A stretch of DNA of 64,000 nucleotides from assembly GCF_003628305.1 (NCBI RefSeq), contig NZ_RBZM01000006.1, forward strand, positions 124,001 to 188,000, written 5' to 3'. The stretch comes from Cohnella endophytica. Lineage in GTDB: Bacteria > Bacillota > Bacilli > Paenibacillales > Paenibacillaceae. Positions 1-10,147 of the stretch are shown here, piece by piece (within the stretch, counting starts at the first letter, position 1; every line of letters starts with the position of its first letter). The position numbers were made by a program, and so were the translations under genes. The notes under the pieces were generated by a model. It was not told where the DNA came from, did no database searches, and worked only from the letters and a program-made list of their open reading frames with translations.

Positions 1-1
1 C

Positions 2-3000
2 ACGAACAACTTTGACGGCGAGACGCCGAACACGGTTCCCGCAGGGTGGACGGTAGGCGGAAATACGAGGGTGATTGAGCTTCCGGACGGTAACAAGGTG
101 TTCAATCTGAATGGTTCCGGAAGCGCTAAACTGAACCTTCCCATGTACCAGAACGTGGACAATTTTATCGTCAAATTCAAAGTAAAATATGAACGGACAA
201 GCGATGCGGTGCAGAATACTTGGCGTTTCCGTTACCGCGCCATAGATGATGCGAACAACAACGCGATGGAATGGGCAACTCATAACTCGAAATATTTTAT
301 TATGCGCAAGACTACGCTCGGAGGTAACTACTATCTAGCGAACTACGTGAAATCATTGCTAGACGAGTGGCATGAGTATGAGCTGCAAGTAAGCGGTATC
401 ACCCACAAGCTGTTCATAGATGGTCTCGAGATCGCCAGCGGAGAGGATTCCGACTCGCTGGCGCTCACCAAGGGCTACTTTCAATGGAACGTAGTCGGCG
501 GCATTAATCTCATGATTGATGATTTCTCTATTGAACCAGTACAGTCGCCTTACGTTGTAGATCTTCAACCATCCGGCAATTTCGTGGGAATCTATACGCA
601 GGACGAGGTTCCAGGACTCGCCTTGGCATTGGACGCCGGAGCAGCAGCGCATGAGTTCCAGATGAACTATTCGGTGCGCCGCGCGGATGGCGACAAGGCG
701 GTTGTTGCTTCCGGGACGAAAAGCTATAGCCTTGGTAAGTATGCGACAAGCAAAGATATAATCGCTTTCGAGCCGCGGCTTAACTCTGTCGGAACCTATG
801 AGGTGTCAGCCGACTTTAAAGTAGACGGAGTGAAACAGTCTGATAAATCGAAACGAATGCGCCTTGCAGTCATAAAGAAGGCCGCACCGGTAAAAGGGCT
901 TGATCTGGATAATGAGAGCAAGTTCGGACTAAACACGCACTATGCTCTGAATTGGAAGGACGACATAATTGACGGAGCCCGTAAGATGGGAGCCCGTCAC
1001 CACCGATCCGGCATTACATGGGAGGACGTGGACAAGAATGTTAAGGATGCGTCAGGAGCAACCGTGTACGATTATAGCAGGGTCGATCCTCAACTGGATA
1101 AGCTGTTCTCGTACGGATTTAACCAAATTACGGTACTAGCTATCGACAAAAATGCGAATTATCAATCCGGCACCGTGAATACGACATCCGCCTTGAAAGC
1201 GATGGGCGATTTCGTTGCGAATACGGTTGCGAAATATAAAGGCAAGATCCGGCAATGGGAAATGCCGAACGAGCCGGAGATTTTCTCGAAGCCTTATTTC
1301 CCTGCGGAATTCGTACAGCTGCAGAAGGTCGCTTATCTCAACATGAAGAAGGCGGATCCGGATGCGATGCTGCTCGCCGGCGACCACACCTCCAGTGTGC
1401 TAAGCGTTCTTCCGAAGGAACTGGAGCTAGGATCATTTGATTATGCAGACGCCTATTCTTACCATCCGTATGTGTATAACTCCATGCCGGACGGCAACCT
1501 GCAGAACCTTATGAATGGCGTTAAGGATCTGGTCAACGCTTATGGAGGCTGGAAGGATTACTATTTGACTGAGGGCGGCTGGCCGACCGCCAATAGCGGC
1601 TATCCATCCGTGTCGGAAGAAATCCAACGGGATTATATCGTACGCGCCTTCCTGAATTATATGGTAACGGACCAGGTGAAGGCTTATGAATATTACGATT
1701 ACAAGAACGATGGAACTGACGATCGTTATTACGACATCTTCTGGGGGATTACGGACAATAATGGGCGGCCTAAGCTTGCTTATCCGGCAGTCAACCAGTT
1801 GATGACGACGTTGGACAAGGCTCGTTACATTGGAACCTGGGATACCGGGAATCCGGACGTTACGGTTGAAGTGTTCTTGAGTGATGGACAGCCCGTGATT
1901 ACGGCTTGGAAGAAGGTTGATCATAAGGACAATCCGGCTGTCAAGCCTCCTACTAGCACCATAACGCTTCCGTTCGGAGCAGCGGGATTGAAGGTTATGG
2001 ATATTAATGGCGTTGAAATCCCTGTAACGGTAGGCGCAGGCGGTATCCAGCTCGTTGTGTCCGGATCGCCCGTCTATCTTACAGGGGCTCCTGCGGACTT
2101 CGTGTTCCAATCTGCGGCCCAGCTTCTTCAAAACAAGAAGCAGGAAGCGATCGTCAAGCTGAACAAGACGCGGGTTACGGGCAATGCTGCTCTTATCGAC
2201 AGCGATGCGGCCGAGATTGCGCGAATCATGCTGCAGTTGGCTGCGGCTAGCGGGAATGGAAGCCATTCTGCAGGTTTGGAGCAGGGAATCAAAGATATTT
2301 ACACGCTGATGGTACAGATTGCTGGCCAGATCAAGAACGGCTCCATGGAGAGCGCTCCTGGATATGTTGCGTTGGAAGCCTTATACAACCTAGCGGAAAG
2401 CGCTTCGGTCGCATTAGTGTATGCGCTTGACGGTGCTGGCACGAACAGCTTGGACTACAGCGCCGCTGTACAAACGGCAGTTGCTTCGTTCAATGCTAAG
2501 AAAGGCGACTACAGCGTCATGCCGGTATCCGCGTCAGCGGTGCTCCGTCTGAATAGATACGGCAGACTGGCAGAGGCTGCATTCTTACGAGGCAGTCATG
2601 CGGAAAGCTATGCTTATAATTTACTGGCGCGGGAATTCGCGGGCGTCGCGTCAGCGATGGTCGACTCTGAGCAGGCCAAGTTCATTGGAGTGTTGTCCAA
2701 TGTTACACCGACTCAGGTTAACGGGGAGGCCGGCTATGCCACTGAGCTTAATCTTTCCTTAGTAAATAGCACGGAAGCTCCGCAGCAGGTAAAGGTAAAT
2801 TTGAAGTTACCGAATGGTTGGGAGTCCTCGCAAACGGAGCCTAGCATGAGAGATTTGACGATTCCTGCCCAAGGTTCGCTAGACCAGCCTTATCAGGTGC
2901 TCGTACCGGAGGGGACGCTTAAGGGTCGTTACGAGATCGAACTTGAAGTCGTGCACGACGGAGCAGCGTTCGACACGAAGAAGGTTCAGTTGACCGTTGA

Positions 3001-5155
3001 GGACGGGCTGGATGTAAAGCTTCTTCCTGTTAAGAAGACGATTGAGGAGCTGGATGTGGTCACTGTGCAATTGACGGGAACATCATCCTCGGAAAAGTCG
3101 GGTAAAGTGAGCATCAAAGGACCTGATGGAAGTCTGCTAACTCCGGTTATCTCGAGCGCCTTCAGCGGGCTGAAGAAGGGCGATCGTATTCAAATGGATT
3201 TCCGCTGGACACATCATGAGCGCGCTGATTTCAATGAATATCATGTCGACCTGCAAGTGGAGGAGACATCGAGCGGCAAGGTGATTTTCCACGACATGGC
3301 TATGCCGCTGGACTTTAACCTTATTCAGTCGATAAACGGCGTGACGGTTGATGGAAACTTGAAGGATTGGAAGGACGCCTATCCGATTCATCTCCGCAGA
3401 AAGGACCAGAATGCGACAGGACACCACGATCCTGATAATCTTGAGGCGGTAGCGTATGCCAAGTGGGCTGCCGACGGGATGTATTTCGCGGTATCCGTCC
3501 GAGACAACGTACACAAGCAATCGGAAAATGCGGCGAATATGTGGAAGAACGACTCGGTACAGGTAAGTCTGGATCCTCTGAATAATCGGCAGTCCCCTTA
3601 CGGTTCCGACGATGTCGAGTGGGGTCTTGCGTTGGCGGATGATGGCACGCACCTTGTTAATATTTTCTACTCGGCGCCGCCTAATCCGAATGGCGATGTA
3701 AGCGGGCAAGTTCCTTTCAAAGCGATTCGGGATGAGGCAGCGGGCAGAACAATTTATGAATTTAAGATTCCGACTGCGTACGTCAAGGATTTAATGCCGA
3801 AGCTTGGCCATACCATTGGATTTAACATCGCGGTCAACGATGCGGATTATCAGAACGGCAGAGATAACTTTATTCAATGGACTCAAGGAACGGCTGACTC
3901 GAAGAACACCGCGCTATACGACGCCTTCGAATTCATAGATCATCATCCAGTGCCTCCCGATGAAAATGAAGGAAGCGGTGGAGATGGCGAGGGTCCGTCA
4001 TTGCCGCCAACGACGGGAACCGGAATAGGTCAACCGGTCACGCCTTCAGCATCCGGAATAGTAACAGTTCCGGCGAATTCACTCAAGAATGGCTCCAATG
4101 GCAGAAGCACTGTCGAGGTGCCGGCGAATACGACGGAAGTTAAGCTGCCCGCGAATGCAGCGGCCCTTCTGGCGGAGAACAAGCTTGAAGTGAAGACAGA
4201 TAGGCTTGCGCTTGAAATTCCGTCTGCTTTGTTCCAACAATTAGCAGGCCGAATCTCGGCAGAGGAGCTGCAAGACAGCACGATATCGCTGAAGCTCGAG
4301 CCGCTGAAGTCTTCCGACGCCCAGGCGCTTCTTGCCAAAGGTCAGCAATTGGCTAACGCGGCCATCAAGCATGGTAGCGACGTCTACGAGTTGAGCCTAA
4401 CCCTTACAACGGCAAGTGGAAGTATCGAGAAGCTGACGAATTTCGATCAGCCGATCACGATCCGGTTGAAGATTGACTCTTCCATGAATCCGAAGCTGAC
4501 AGGCATCTATTTCCTCTCCGAAGAGGGTCAGCTTGAATGGATCGGCGGGAAATATGACGACGGTGAAATGATCGCGGAAATTCGGCACTTCAGTAAATAT
4601 GCGGTTCTTGAGGTGAAGAAGGATTTCGCCGACCTGTCGACCAAGCATTGGGCTTACAATGTGATCCAGGAATTGACGGCTAAGCAGATCATCCAAGGTA
4701 CAAGCGCTGCGAAGTTCGAGCCTGGCCGTTCCATCACGCGCGCGGAATTTACAGCGATGCTGGTGAATGCGCTGAAACTAACGAAGTCGGGCGAGAATTC
4801 ATTCGCCGATGTGCCTGCGGATAAATGGTATGCGCAAGCGGTGTCGATCGCTTATGAAGCGGGAATCGTCACCGGTACGAGCGCAACGATGTTTGATCCG
4901 TACGGCCTCATGACGCGAGAGCAAATGGTGACCATGACGATGAAGGCGTATCGGTCCATAAATGGAAATATGGCTTCCGGTGCAAGCGCAACGTTCACGG
5001 ACGCATCTCGAATCTCTGCCTGGGCTTTACCATACGTGAAGGATGCGGCAGCATTTAAGCTGATCCGCGGCCGGGCAGAGGGCTTGTTCGTACCGAATGG
5101 CATCTCTACTCGCGCTGAGGCGGCTCAGGTGATTTACAATCTAATCAACGTATAA
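2..5155 (+). CDS. SLH-anchored multidomain glycoside hydrolase (5' end outside window)
   Basis: The frame is open to the left edge, so the N-terminus and any signal peptide are missing; the GTG at 71 is not the real start. Counting from 71, residues 1-160 look like a LamG-type jelly roll. Residues about 280-620 form a clan-A TIM barrel resembling GH39/GH5: acid/base Glu401 in a MPNEPE motif and nucleophile Glu501 in TEGGW. About 890-990 is an Ig-like NEW3-type domain, about 1090-1300 a CBM9-like sugar-binding module, then a Gly/Pro/Thr linker and a beta-rich domain often seen in Paenibacillus surface proteins. The last 180 residues are three SLH repeats that bind pyruvylated cell-wall polymer. 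I infer a cell-surface enzyme acting on plant polysaccharide. The exact substrate is not readable. The following YesM/YesN pair and glycosidase genes fit polysaccharide foraging. Confidence 0.85.
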   Translation, partial: TNNFDGETPNTVPAGWTVGGNTRVIELPDGNKVFNLNGSGSAKLNLPMYQNVDNFIVKFKVKYERTSDAVQNTWRFRYRAIDDANNNAMEWATHNSKYFIMRKTTLGGNYYLANYVKSLLDEWHEYELQVSGITHKLFIDGLEIASGEDSDSLALTKGYFQWNVVGGINLMIDDFSIEPVQSPYVVDLQPSGNFVGIYTQDEVPGLALALDAGAAAHEFQMNYSVRRADGDKAVVASGTKSYSLGKYATSKDIIAFEPRLNSVGTYEVSADFKVDGVKQSDKSKRMRLAVIKKAAPVKGLDLDNESKFGLNTHYALNWKDDIIDGARKMGARHHRSGITWEDVDKNVKDASGATVYDYSRVDPQLDKLFSYGFNQITVLAIDKNANYQSGTVNTTSALKAMGDFVANTVAKYKGKIRQWEMPNEPEIFSKPYFPAEFVQLQKVAYLNMKKADPDAMLLAGDHTSSVLSVLPKELELGSFDYADAYSYHPYVYNSMPDGNLQNLMNGVKDLVNAYGGWKDYYLTEGGWPTANSGYPSVSEEIQRDYIVRAFLNYMVTDQVKAYEYYDYKNDGTDDRYYDIFWGITDNNGRPKLAYPAVNQLMTTLDKARYIGTWDTGNPDVTVEVFLSDGQPVITAWKKVDHKDNPAVKPPTSTITLPFGAAGLKVMDINGVEIPVTVGAGGIQLVVSGSPVYLTGAPADFVFQSAAQLLQNKKQEAIVKLNKTRVTGNAALIDSDAAEIARIMLQLAAASGNGSHSAGLEQGIKDIYTLMVQIAGQIKNGSMESAPGYVALEALYNLAESASVALVYALDGAGTNSLDYSAAVQTAVASFNAKKGDYSVMPVSASAVLRLNRYGRLAEAAFLRGSHAESYAYNLLAREFAGVASAMVDSEQAKFIGVLSNVTPTQVNGEAGYATELNLSLVNSTEAPQQVKVNLKLPNGWESSQTEPSMRDLTIPAQGSLDQPYQVLVPEGTLKGRYEIELEVVHDGAAFDTKKVQLTVEDGLDVKLLPVKKTIEELDVVTVQLTGTSSSEKSGKVSIKGPDGSLLTPVISSAFSGLKKGDRIQMDFRWTHHERADFNEYHVDLQVEETSSGKVIFHDMAMPLDFNLIQSINGVTVDGNLKDWKDAYPIHLRRKDQNATGHHDPDNLEAVAYAKWAADGMYFAVSVRDNVHKQSENAANMWKNDSVQVSLDPLNNRQSPYGSDDVEWGLALADDGTHLVNIFYSAPPNPNGDVSGQVPFKAIRDEAAGRTIYEFKIPTAYVKDLMPKLGHTIGFNIAVNDADYQNGRDNFIQWTQGTADSKNTALYDAFEFIDHHPVPPDENEGSGGDGEGPSLPPTTGTGIGQPVTPSASGIVTVPANSLKNGSNGRSTVEVPANTTEVKLPANAAALLAENKLEVKTDRLALEIPSALFQQLAGRISAEELQDSTISLKLEPLKSSDAQALLAKGQQLANAAIKHGSDVYELSLTLTTASGSIEKLTNFDQPITIRLKIDSSMNPKLTGIYFLSEEGQLEWIGGKYDDGEMIAEIRHFSKYAVLEVKKDFADLSTKHWAYNVIQELTAKQIIQGTSAAKFEPGRSITRAEFTAMLVNALKLTKSGENSFADVPADKWYAQAVSIAYEAGIVTGTSATMFDPYGLMTREQMVTMTMKAYRSINGNMASGASATFTDASRISAWALPYVKDAAAFKLIRGRAEGLFVPNGISTRAEAAQVIYNLINV

Positions 5156-5178
5156 GTTCTGACAATCTAAGATGGAGG

Positions 5179-5213
5179 AGCCCCTCGGACGGTGAATACC
5201 GGCCGATGGGGCT
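5179..5213 (+). terminator. Hairpin after the SLH glycosidase gene
   Basis: AGCCCC-TCGG-CGG pairs with CCG-CCGA-TGGGGCT around a short loop, with one bulge. It lies just after the SLH gene stop and before the kinase RBS. No clear U-run follows, so it may be a weak terminator or an mRNA-stabilising stem. Confidence 0.4.
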
Positions 5214-5247
5214 TCTGCGATAACAACGGTGAAGGAAGAGGGAGAGG

Positions 5248-7095
5248 ATGACCATGCGTAAACGAACGAAGAACGGGAGTTCCGGATTGCTTTCACGTCT
5301 CAGTCTTCCTATCTTTGCGCTGATCGTCATCATCATCACTTTTTTTGCCTCTGCAGCCAGCTACATTCTCATTCGAGTTCAGAATGATCATACGCTCAAC
5401 ATGGCAGATCAATCGATGAAATTCGTCTATAGGAACGTATGGTATCAATTCGATACGATGAATAATGTGGCAGCCTTTATTTTATCCAATCCATCGATAG
5501 AAGGCTTGCTCGAAAACAGGTACCAACAATCTTATGAAGCGGTCGGAGATTATTTCGCCTTGCAGACGAATCTGGAGAATCTGTCCCTGCTATCCCTCCT
5601 TAACGATTTTGGTTCGCGCAGCGCCGCCAAGAAGTCTTACGTAGTTTCCGTTGCTCTGGAGCCGGAAAGCGGTCTATTTGACATAGCAACCGATCATTTC
5701 GATCCAACGACAGGTATCTACAAATACGATGATTTACAAAATCAGGAGTGGTATCGCAGCTTGAAACGCGGTGCACGGCAGACCGAGTGGTGGGGGCAGA
5801 GGACGGGACAATCCAATTCTACCATGATCTATTCGGCGAGAACGAAGACTAGCATTAAAGACGGTCGGAGCATTGGCACCGTCATCATCGGAGCGGACAC
5901 GGGGAGCATTCAAAGCGTATTCGAAAATGCGCAGCTGGAGAAGGGGTATCATCTCTTGCTGGATGAGAGCAATCAAGTCATCTTTAGTGAGCGGTACAGT
6001 TTCTTAGAGCCTGTAGGAGAACTACCGTATGTGCGTGCAATGGAAGGAAATAAGGGGTCGTTGGTCTCGAGAATCGACGGCGAGCAGCACCGGGTGATGT
6101 ACGAGACATTCGCGAATGGATGGAAGCTGCTGACGGTCGTTCCGGAAAGCCATTTCAGCCAATATACCTTCGCCATATCGGCAATAGGCGCGGCAACCGC
6201 AATCGCTGCCTTGCTGATCGCGGGCTTTATTCTTCGAAGGATCGTCGTGCGGGTAACCGTTCCGATTACTAGGCTGGTCTCGGCGATGCATCGTCCGGAG
6301 GTTCTAGAATTCAAGGAGCCGCTGCCCGAGCAGAATTCGGGGATTTACGAGGTGGATGAGCTGGGTCAGAAATTCTCCTCTATGCTCATTACTCTGCATG
6401 GACTCATCGAGAAGTCCTTCGTCGAAGAGATGGAACGCCGACAGCTTCAACTTGAGCTGTTGCATTCCCAGATTAACCCCCATTTCCTCTACAATACTCT
6501 GGATCTTATCAATTGCCGTGCGATTATGGCGGGAGATCGGGAAGCGAGCCAGATTGTTCGTTCTCTAGCCAACGTATTCCGTCACAGTTTGAATCGGGGA
6601 GAAGCTTGGATTTCCTTGGGGGATGAGGTGCGGATGGTCGAAGCTTATCTTCATATTCAACAGATGATGATGGACAATCTTCAGGTGGAGATCAGGGTGC
6701 CGGAGGATATTTTATCGGCCCTAATCGTACATCTTACGTTGCAGCCGTTAGTCGAGAATGCCATTATACACGGGTTCGCGGAGCGTACGTCCGAGTGCAG
6801 GATTGCCATTACCGCCCGGCTTAAGGACAAGGCGATCATTCTGCGCATCGAAGACAATGGAAGAGGCTGCGATCCCGAGCGGATGAATCGCATGCTTCGG
6901 GATCATACGGGCGGCGAGGTCGAGGGCAGGAACGGCGGCATGAAAACAGGTTACGGCACGTTAAACGTCCATCGGAGAATCCAATTGCATTGTGGCGAGG
7001 CTTACGGCTTGCGGTATGCGGATATCGAAGAGGGAACCTGCGTCGAAGTCGTCGTTCCTTACCGGATTAGAACGGAGGTGCTCGCGAATGTATAA
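5248..7095 (+). CDS. YesM-type sensor histidine kinase
   Basis: Membrane kinase of 615 residues. A TM helix at about 19-43 is followed by a large extracytoplasmic Cache-like sensor domain, a second TM at about 305-328, a HAMP region, and the His_kinase domain (PF06580 type) with the QINPHFLYNTLD phosphoacceptor motif at His412. The HATPase domain carries N-box VENAIIHG and G-box DNGRGC. This family senses extracellular saccharides or binding-protein complexes and phosphorylates a YesN-type regulator; the partner gene overlaps its 3' end by 8 bp. The GGAGAGG ribosome site sits directly against the ATG at 5248, so the in-frame ATG at 5254 is an equally plausible start. Likely role (inferred): control of the flanking polysaccharide genes. 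Confidence 0.9.
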   Translation: MTMRKRTKNGSSGLLSRLSLPIFALIVIIITFFASAASYILIRVQNDHTLNMADQSMKFVYRNVWYQFDTMNNVAAFILSNPSIEGLLENRYQQSYEAVGDYFALQTNLENLSLLSLLNDFGSRSAAKKSYVVSVALEPESGLFDIATDHFDPTTGIYKYDDLQNQEWYRSLKRGARQTEWWGQRTGQSNSTMIYSARTKTSIKDGRSIGTVIIGADTGSIQSVFENAQLEKGYHLLLDESNQVIFSERYSFLEPVGELPYVRAMEGNKGSLVSRIDGEQHRVMYETFANGWKLLTVVPESHFSQYTFAISAIGAATAIAALLIAGFILRRIVVRVTVPITRLVSAMHRPEVLEFKEPLPEQNSGIYEVDELGQKFSSMLITLHGLIEKSFVEEMERRQLQLELLHSQINPHFLYNTLDLINCRAIMAGDREASQIVRSLANVFRHSLNRGEAWISLGDEVRMVEAYLHIQQMMMDNLQVEIRVPEDILSALIVHLTLQPLVENAIIHGFAERTSECRIAITARLKDKAIILRIEDNGRGCDPERMNRMLRDHTGGEVEGRNGGMKTGYGTLNVHRRIQLHCGEAYGLRYADIEEGTCVEVVVPYRIRTEVLANV

Positions 7096-7894
7096 GCTTC
7101 TCATTGCCGAAGACGTGAAAACCGTGCGGGATACGCTGGTTCGCTCTATTCCTTGGGAGACGTTAGGCATAACGTTACTTGGCGCCGTCCCTAACGGCAA
7201 AGAAGCATTGGATCGGCTGGAGGACGAGGATGCGGATCTCCTGTTAACGGATATCGGGATGCCCAAGATGAACGGATTAGAGCTGATAGAAGCCATTCAG
7301 GTCCGTAGGCCCGATATCCGGTGCATCATACTTTCCGGGCTGAACGAATTCGAGCATGCCAGGAAAGCGATCAAGCTCCAGGTGCTCGACTATGTGCTGA
7401 AGCCGATCGATCCGGCCGAGATTGAGACCGTCGTGTCTCGCGCGACCGCGACGATAAGCAAGGAACGGGAAGAACGCCGGGAGCGGGCGATCGCAGAACA
7501 GGTATCGAAGGATAAGCTGCCTCATCTATCGGAGATGTTGCTTCCCGGCGAGATGTCCGGCAATTTGAAAAAGAAGAAGTTGGTCGAGCAAGCGATTCGG
7601 TATGTGAAGGATCGATTCATGAGCAGGGATCTGGCTTTGTCGGACGTAGCGACGGCGGTCGGACTGAGCGAGAAATATATGAACCTGCTCGTGAAGGACG
7701 TGACCGGCACGACGATCAACCATCTGATCATCCGACTGCGCATGGAAGAAGCGGCGCGTTTATTGCTGGATCCCGGCAACCGGATTTACGAGATTTGCGA
7801 CAGGATCGGCTATGCGGATCAGGATCATTTTCGCGAGAGCTTTAAGAAGCAGTACGGGCTGACGCCGACCGAATACCGCAATCAAGCGTGGTAA
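7088..7894 (+). CDS. YesN-type response regulator with AraC DNA-binding domain
   Basis: A receiver domain occupies residues 1-120, with phosphoacceptor Asp55 in the TDIGMP motif and a conserved Lys in VLKPID. A linker is followed by a C-terminal AraC double helix-turn-helix (about 165-268) with the usual GYADQDHFRESFKKQYG signature. The ATG at 7088 begins inside the last codons of the kinase gene (8-bp overlap), which indicates translational coupling; the same frame is open further upstream but lies inside the kinase gene. It is the cognate regulator of the preceding kinase. Its targets are probably the adjacent glycosidase gene and the SLH gene (inferred from position). Confidence 0.9.
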   Translation: MYKLLIAEDVKTVRDTLVRSIPWETLGITLLGAVPNGKEALDRLEDEDADLLLTDIGMPKMNGLELIEAIQVRRPDIRCIILSGLNEFEHARKAIKLQVLDYVLKPIDPAEIETVVSRATATISKEREERRERAIAEQVSKDKLPHLSEMLLPGEMSGNLKKKKLVEQAIRYVKDRFMSRDLALSDVATAVGLSEKYMNLLVKDVTGTTINHLIIRLRMEEAARLLLDPGNRIYEICDRIGYADQDHFRESFKKQYGLTPTEYRNQAW

Positions 7895-7922
7895 AGGTAA
7901 CGGAGTCGAATAGAAAAAGGGG

Positions 7923-9017
7923 ATGTTCAGGTTGAGAAGGAGCGATTTGGAAGCGGCGGCAGGCAAAGTCTACAGTTATATGATGCATGGCGAGCCTTCG
8001 GAATGGGGCGACCATGAATGGACGGACTGGGCGATGAATATCGATCGGTGGGATTGGAATTCCGGCGTGGGAATTATCGCTGCCGCGGAGTATGGGGAGG
8101 TGACGGGCGACGAACGCGCCATCGAAGAGGTAGCGGCTTGGGTGGAGAAGAACAAGGGGCAGTCCGATTCCGTCAAAGTCATCAATTCGATGGCGCCTTT
8201 CGCCATCTTCCCGCAGTTATACGCGAAAAAGGGAATGTTGTATTACGAATCGAAAGCAGAGGAAATCGCCTATTGGATGATGGAGCAGGCTCCCCGGACG
8301 AAGAACGGCGCTTTCGAGCATACGGTCACCGAGAACGCCTCGTTTCGCGAACAGATTTGGGCCGATACGATTTTCATGGCCGTTCTGTTCCTGGCGCGAA
8401 CCGCTCGGATGTTAAAGGATCGCAGGATGGCGGACGAGGCGCTTCGGCAGGTGCTTCTGCACCTTCAAGCCTTGCAGGACGAAGAGACGGGTTTGCTCTT
8501 CCACGGTTGGAACTGCGAAGCGGGCGATTGGATGTCCGCGGCCAGATGGAATCGGGCGAACGCCTGGAACGTTTGCGGAATTCCGATGATATTGGAGGCG
8601 CTGGAGGGAGCGGGAGACTTCGGACTTGGCGATCCTGGGGTGCTGGAGGAGATCAATGCAAGGTATCGTAAGCTCGCCGAGGCGATAGTCGCGCGGCAGA
8701 ACGAAAGCGGGCTATGGCCGACCGTATTGGACCACTCCGACTATTACGAAGAAACATCGGGATCGGCCGGCATCGCTTACGGCTTGTACAAGGCGGCCCG
8801 CATGGGACTCGTTCCCGAAGCGATGAAGAGCAGCGCAGACCGAACGGTAGCCGCCGTGCTGTCCAAGATCGCCGACAACGGCGCGGTCGATGGCGTTTCC
8901 GGCGGCACGCCCGTGCTCGAGAGCGTGGAGGCGTACGATCGGGTACCGATCTTCCCGACATTGTACGGGCAAGGATTGACGCTGTTGTTGCTGACGGAAG
9001 CCTTAACCTATGAATAA
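7923..9017 (+). CDS. GH88/GH105-like unsaturated glycuronyl hydrolase
   Basis: This 364-residue cytoplasmic-type (alpha/alpha)6 barrel protein has no signal peptide. It resembles YteR/YesR-type unsaturated rhamnogalacturonyl hydrolases, which remove the 4,5-unsaturated uronic acid left by polysaccharide lyases. Asp148 in the WADTIFMAVLF segment matches the conserved barrel aspartate. The segment that carries the other aspartate in characterised GH105 enzymes here reads KVINSMAPF, without an acidic residue two positions before I-N. It may belong to a divergent subfamily. It lies 28 bp after the response regulator and is probably in the same operon. The ATG at 7923 follows AAAAAGGGG; an in-frame TTG at 7932 is an alternative start. 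Confidence 0.75.
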   Translation: MFRLRRSDLEAAAGKVYSYMMHGEPSEWGDHEWTDWAMNIDRWDWNSGVGIIAAAEYGEVTGDERAIEEVAAWVEKNKGQSDSVKVINSMAPFAIFPQLYAKKGMLYYESKAEEIAYWMMEQAPRTKNGAFEHTVTENASFREQIWADTIFMAVLFLARTARMLKDRRMADEALRQVLLHLQALQDEETGLLFHGWNCEAGDWMSAARWNRANAWNVCGIPMILEALEGAGDFGLGDPGVLEEINARYRKLAEAIVARQNESGLWPTVLDHSDYYEETSGSAGIAYGLYKAARMGLVPEAMKSSADRTVAAVLSKIADNGAVDGVSGGTPVLESVEAYDRVPIFPTLYGQGLTLLLLTEALTYE

Positions 9018-9033
9018 TCGGTAAGTATATATA

Positions 9034-9068
9034 AAGAAAGGACAAGCGGATTCCGCTTGTCCTTTCTT
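9034..9068. terminator. Bidirectional terminator between convergent genes
   Basis: AAGAAAGGACAAGCG pairs perfectly with CGCTTGTCCTTTCTT over a 5-nt loop. It lies between the rightward GH105 gene and the leftward AraC gene; flanking A/T-rich tracts let it serve both strands. Confidence 0.8.
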
Positions 9069-9175
9069 ATTGCTGAGAAAATAAGACCTCGGTGATGTTG
9101 CGATCGGACAATAAGTGTGTGTATTCGGATATCGGAAAAAGGGATCTATCGGTGCTATAGTAAAGTTATCCAATT

Positions 9176-10039
9176 TTATCCGTAAGGAGAGCGAAATCGC
9201 ATTCGGAACGCCTTGGGCGTAGCCCCGACCTGCCGGCCGAAGCAACGGACGAAATAAGGGAAGGAGCCGAAGCCGGTTTCCTCGGCGATCCTGCCGACAG
9301 GCTCGTTCGTATCGATTAGCAGCCGCTTTGCTTGTTCTACGCGATAGCGGGTCAAGTACTCGAGCGGCGTGTAGCCGTAGGCACGTTTCATGCAGAGGGC
9401 GATATAATTGAAATGAAAGTGGAGCTCTTCGGACATCGCTTTATAGGATAACGACTCTTTGTAATTTCGGCGCAGGAAAGAGGCGGCTTCGTCGGCGATC
9501 TTCAAATAGGAGCTACTCTCGGGTAGCTTCGTATCATCTTGCAGGCGCAATAGCAACTCCTGGAAGACGAGCTGTTGCCGCCATTGCGAAGTCGAGGAGG
9601 AGTCCGTCTGCAAAGATATCAGTTGGCGCAACCAAGCGTACGCAGCGTCCGGAGACGACAATTTCCCGGATCGGGGCAAGTAAAAAGCGAAACGGTGGAT
9701 TTCGCGGAAGGCGTCGTCCGGCCGGAGCTCGTCCGGACCAAGCTCCGCTTCCGTCTCGTGCCAACTGCCGAGCGTCTGGAAGTGTGCCCAGAAGAAATGG
9801 GTTTCCTCCCGGCAAGGCTCCGTCGTCCGATGCGCGCGATCCGGCCGAAGCAGGGCGAACGAACCTGAAGGAATGGTGAGCGATACCGACTCTTCAGCCA
9901 TATAAAGGCATCCGCGCGTAACGATCAGAAGATCGAATTCGCCGATTCCGGAACGGTCGGAATGCCGACCACCGGCAGGATACGTGTCTTCCCCGCAGAC
10001 GATGAAGTGCGGTAAAGGCGGAGAGATGAATCGGAACAT
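9176..10039 (-). CDS. AraC-family transcriptional regulator
   Basis: A protein of 287 residues. An N-terminal cupin-like ligand-binding half (about 1-150) is followed by a C-terminal pair of helix-turn-helix motifs (about 185-285) ending in the family signature GFGSFPYFVRCFGRQVG. I place the start at the ATG at 10039 because GGAGG lies 6-7 nt upstream; the frame extends to 10090 but without a ribosome site. It is divergent from the GH127 gene, which starts 109 bp away, so it probably controls that gene in response to an arabinose-containing sugar (inference). Convergent with the GH105 gene. Confidence 0.88.
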   Translation of the reverse strand: MFRFISPPLPHFIVCGEDTYPAGGRHSDRSGIGEFDLLIVTRGCLYMAEESVSLTIPSGSFALLRPDRAHRTTEPCREETHFFWAHFQTLGSWHETEAELGPDELRPDDAFREIHRFAFYLPRSGKLSSPDAAYAWLRQLISLQTDSSSTSQWRQQLVFQELLLRLQDDTKLPESSSYLKIADEAASFLRRNYKESLSYKAMSEELHFHFNYIALCMKRAYGYTPLEYLTRYRVEQAKRLLIDTNEPVGRIAEETGFGSFPYFVRCFGRQVGATPKAFRMRFRSPYG

Positions 10040-10147
10040 TCGGTATCCTCCAATAACGACAGTCTCGTCTTTTAAGTATAAAGAAAACAAGGCGGCAAGT
10101 CTCTTTATTATCCTAATAGATATTACAAATAAGCGAGGTGCGAGACG

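Noticed and set aside
1433..2266. A 277-codon open frame on the - strand
   Set aside because: Antisense to the catalytic part of the SLH glycosidase; no RBS and no domain.
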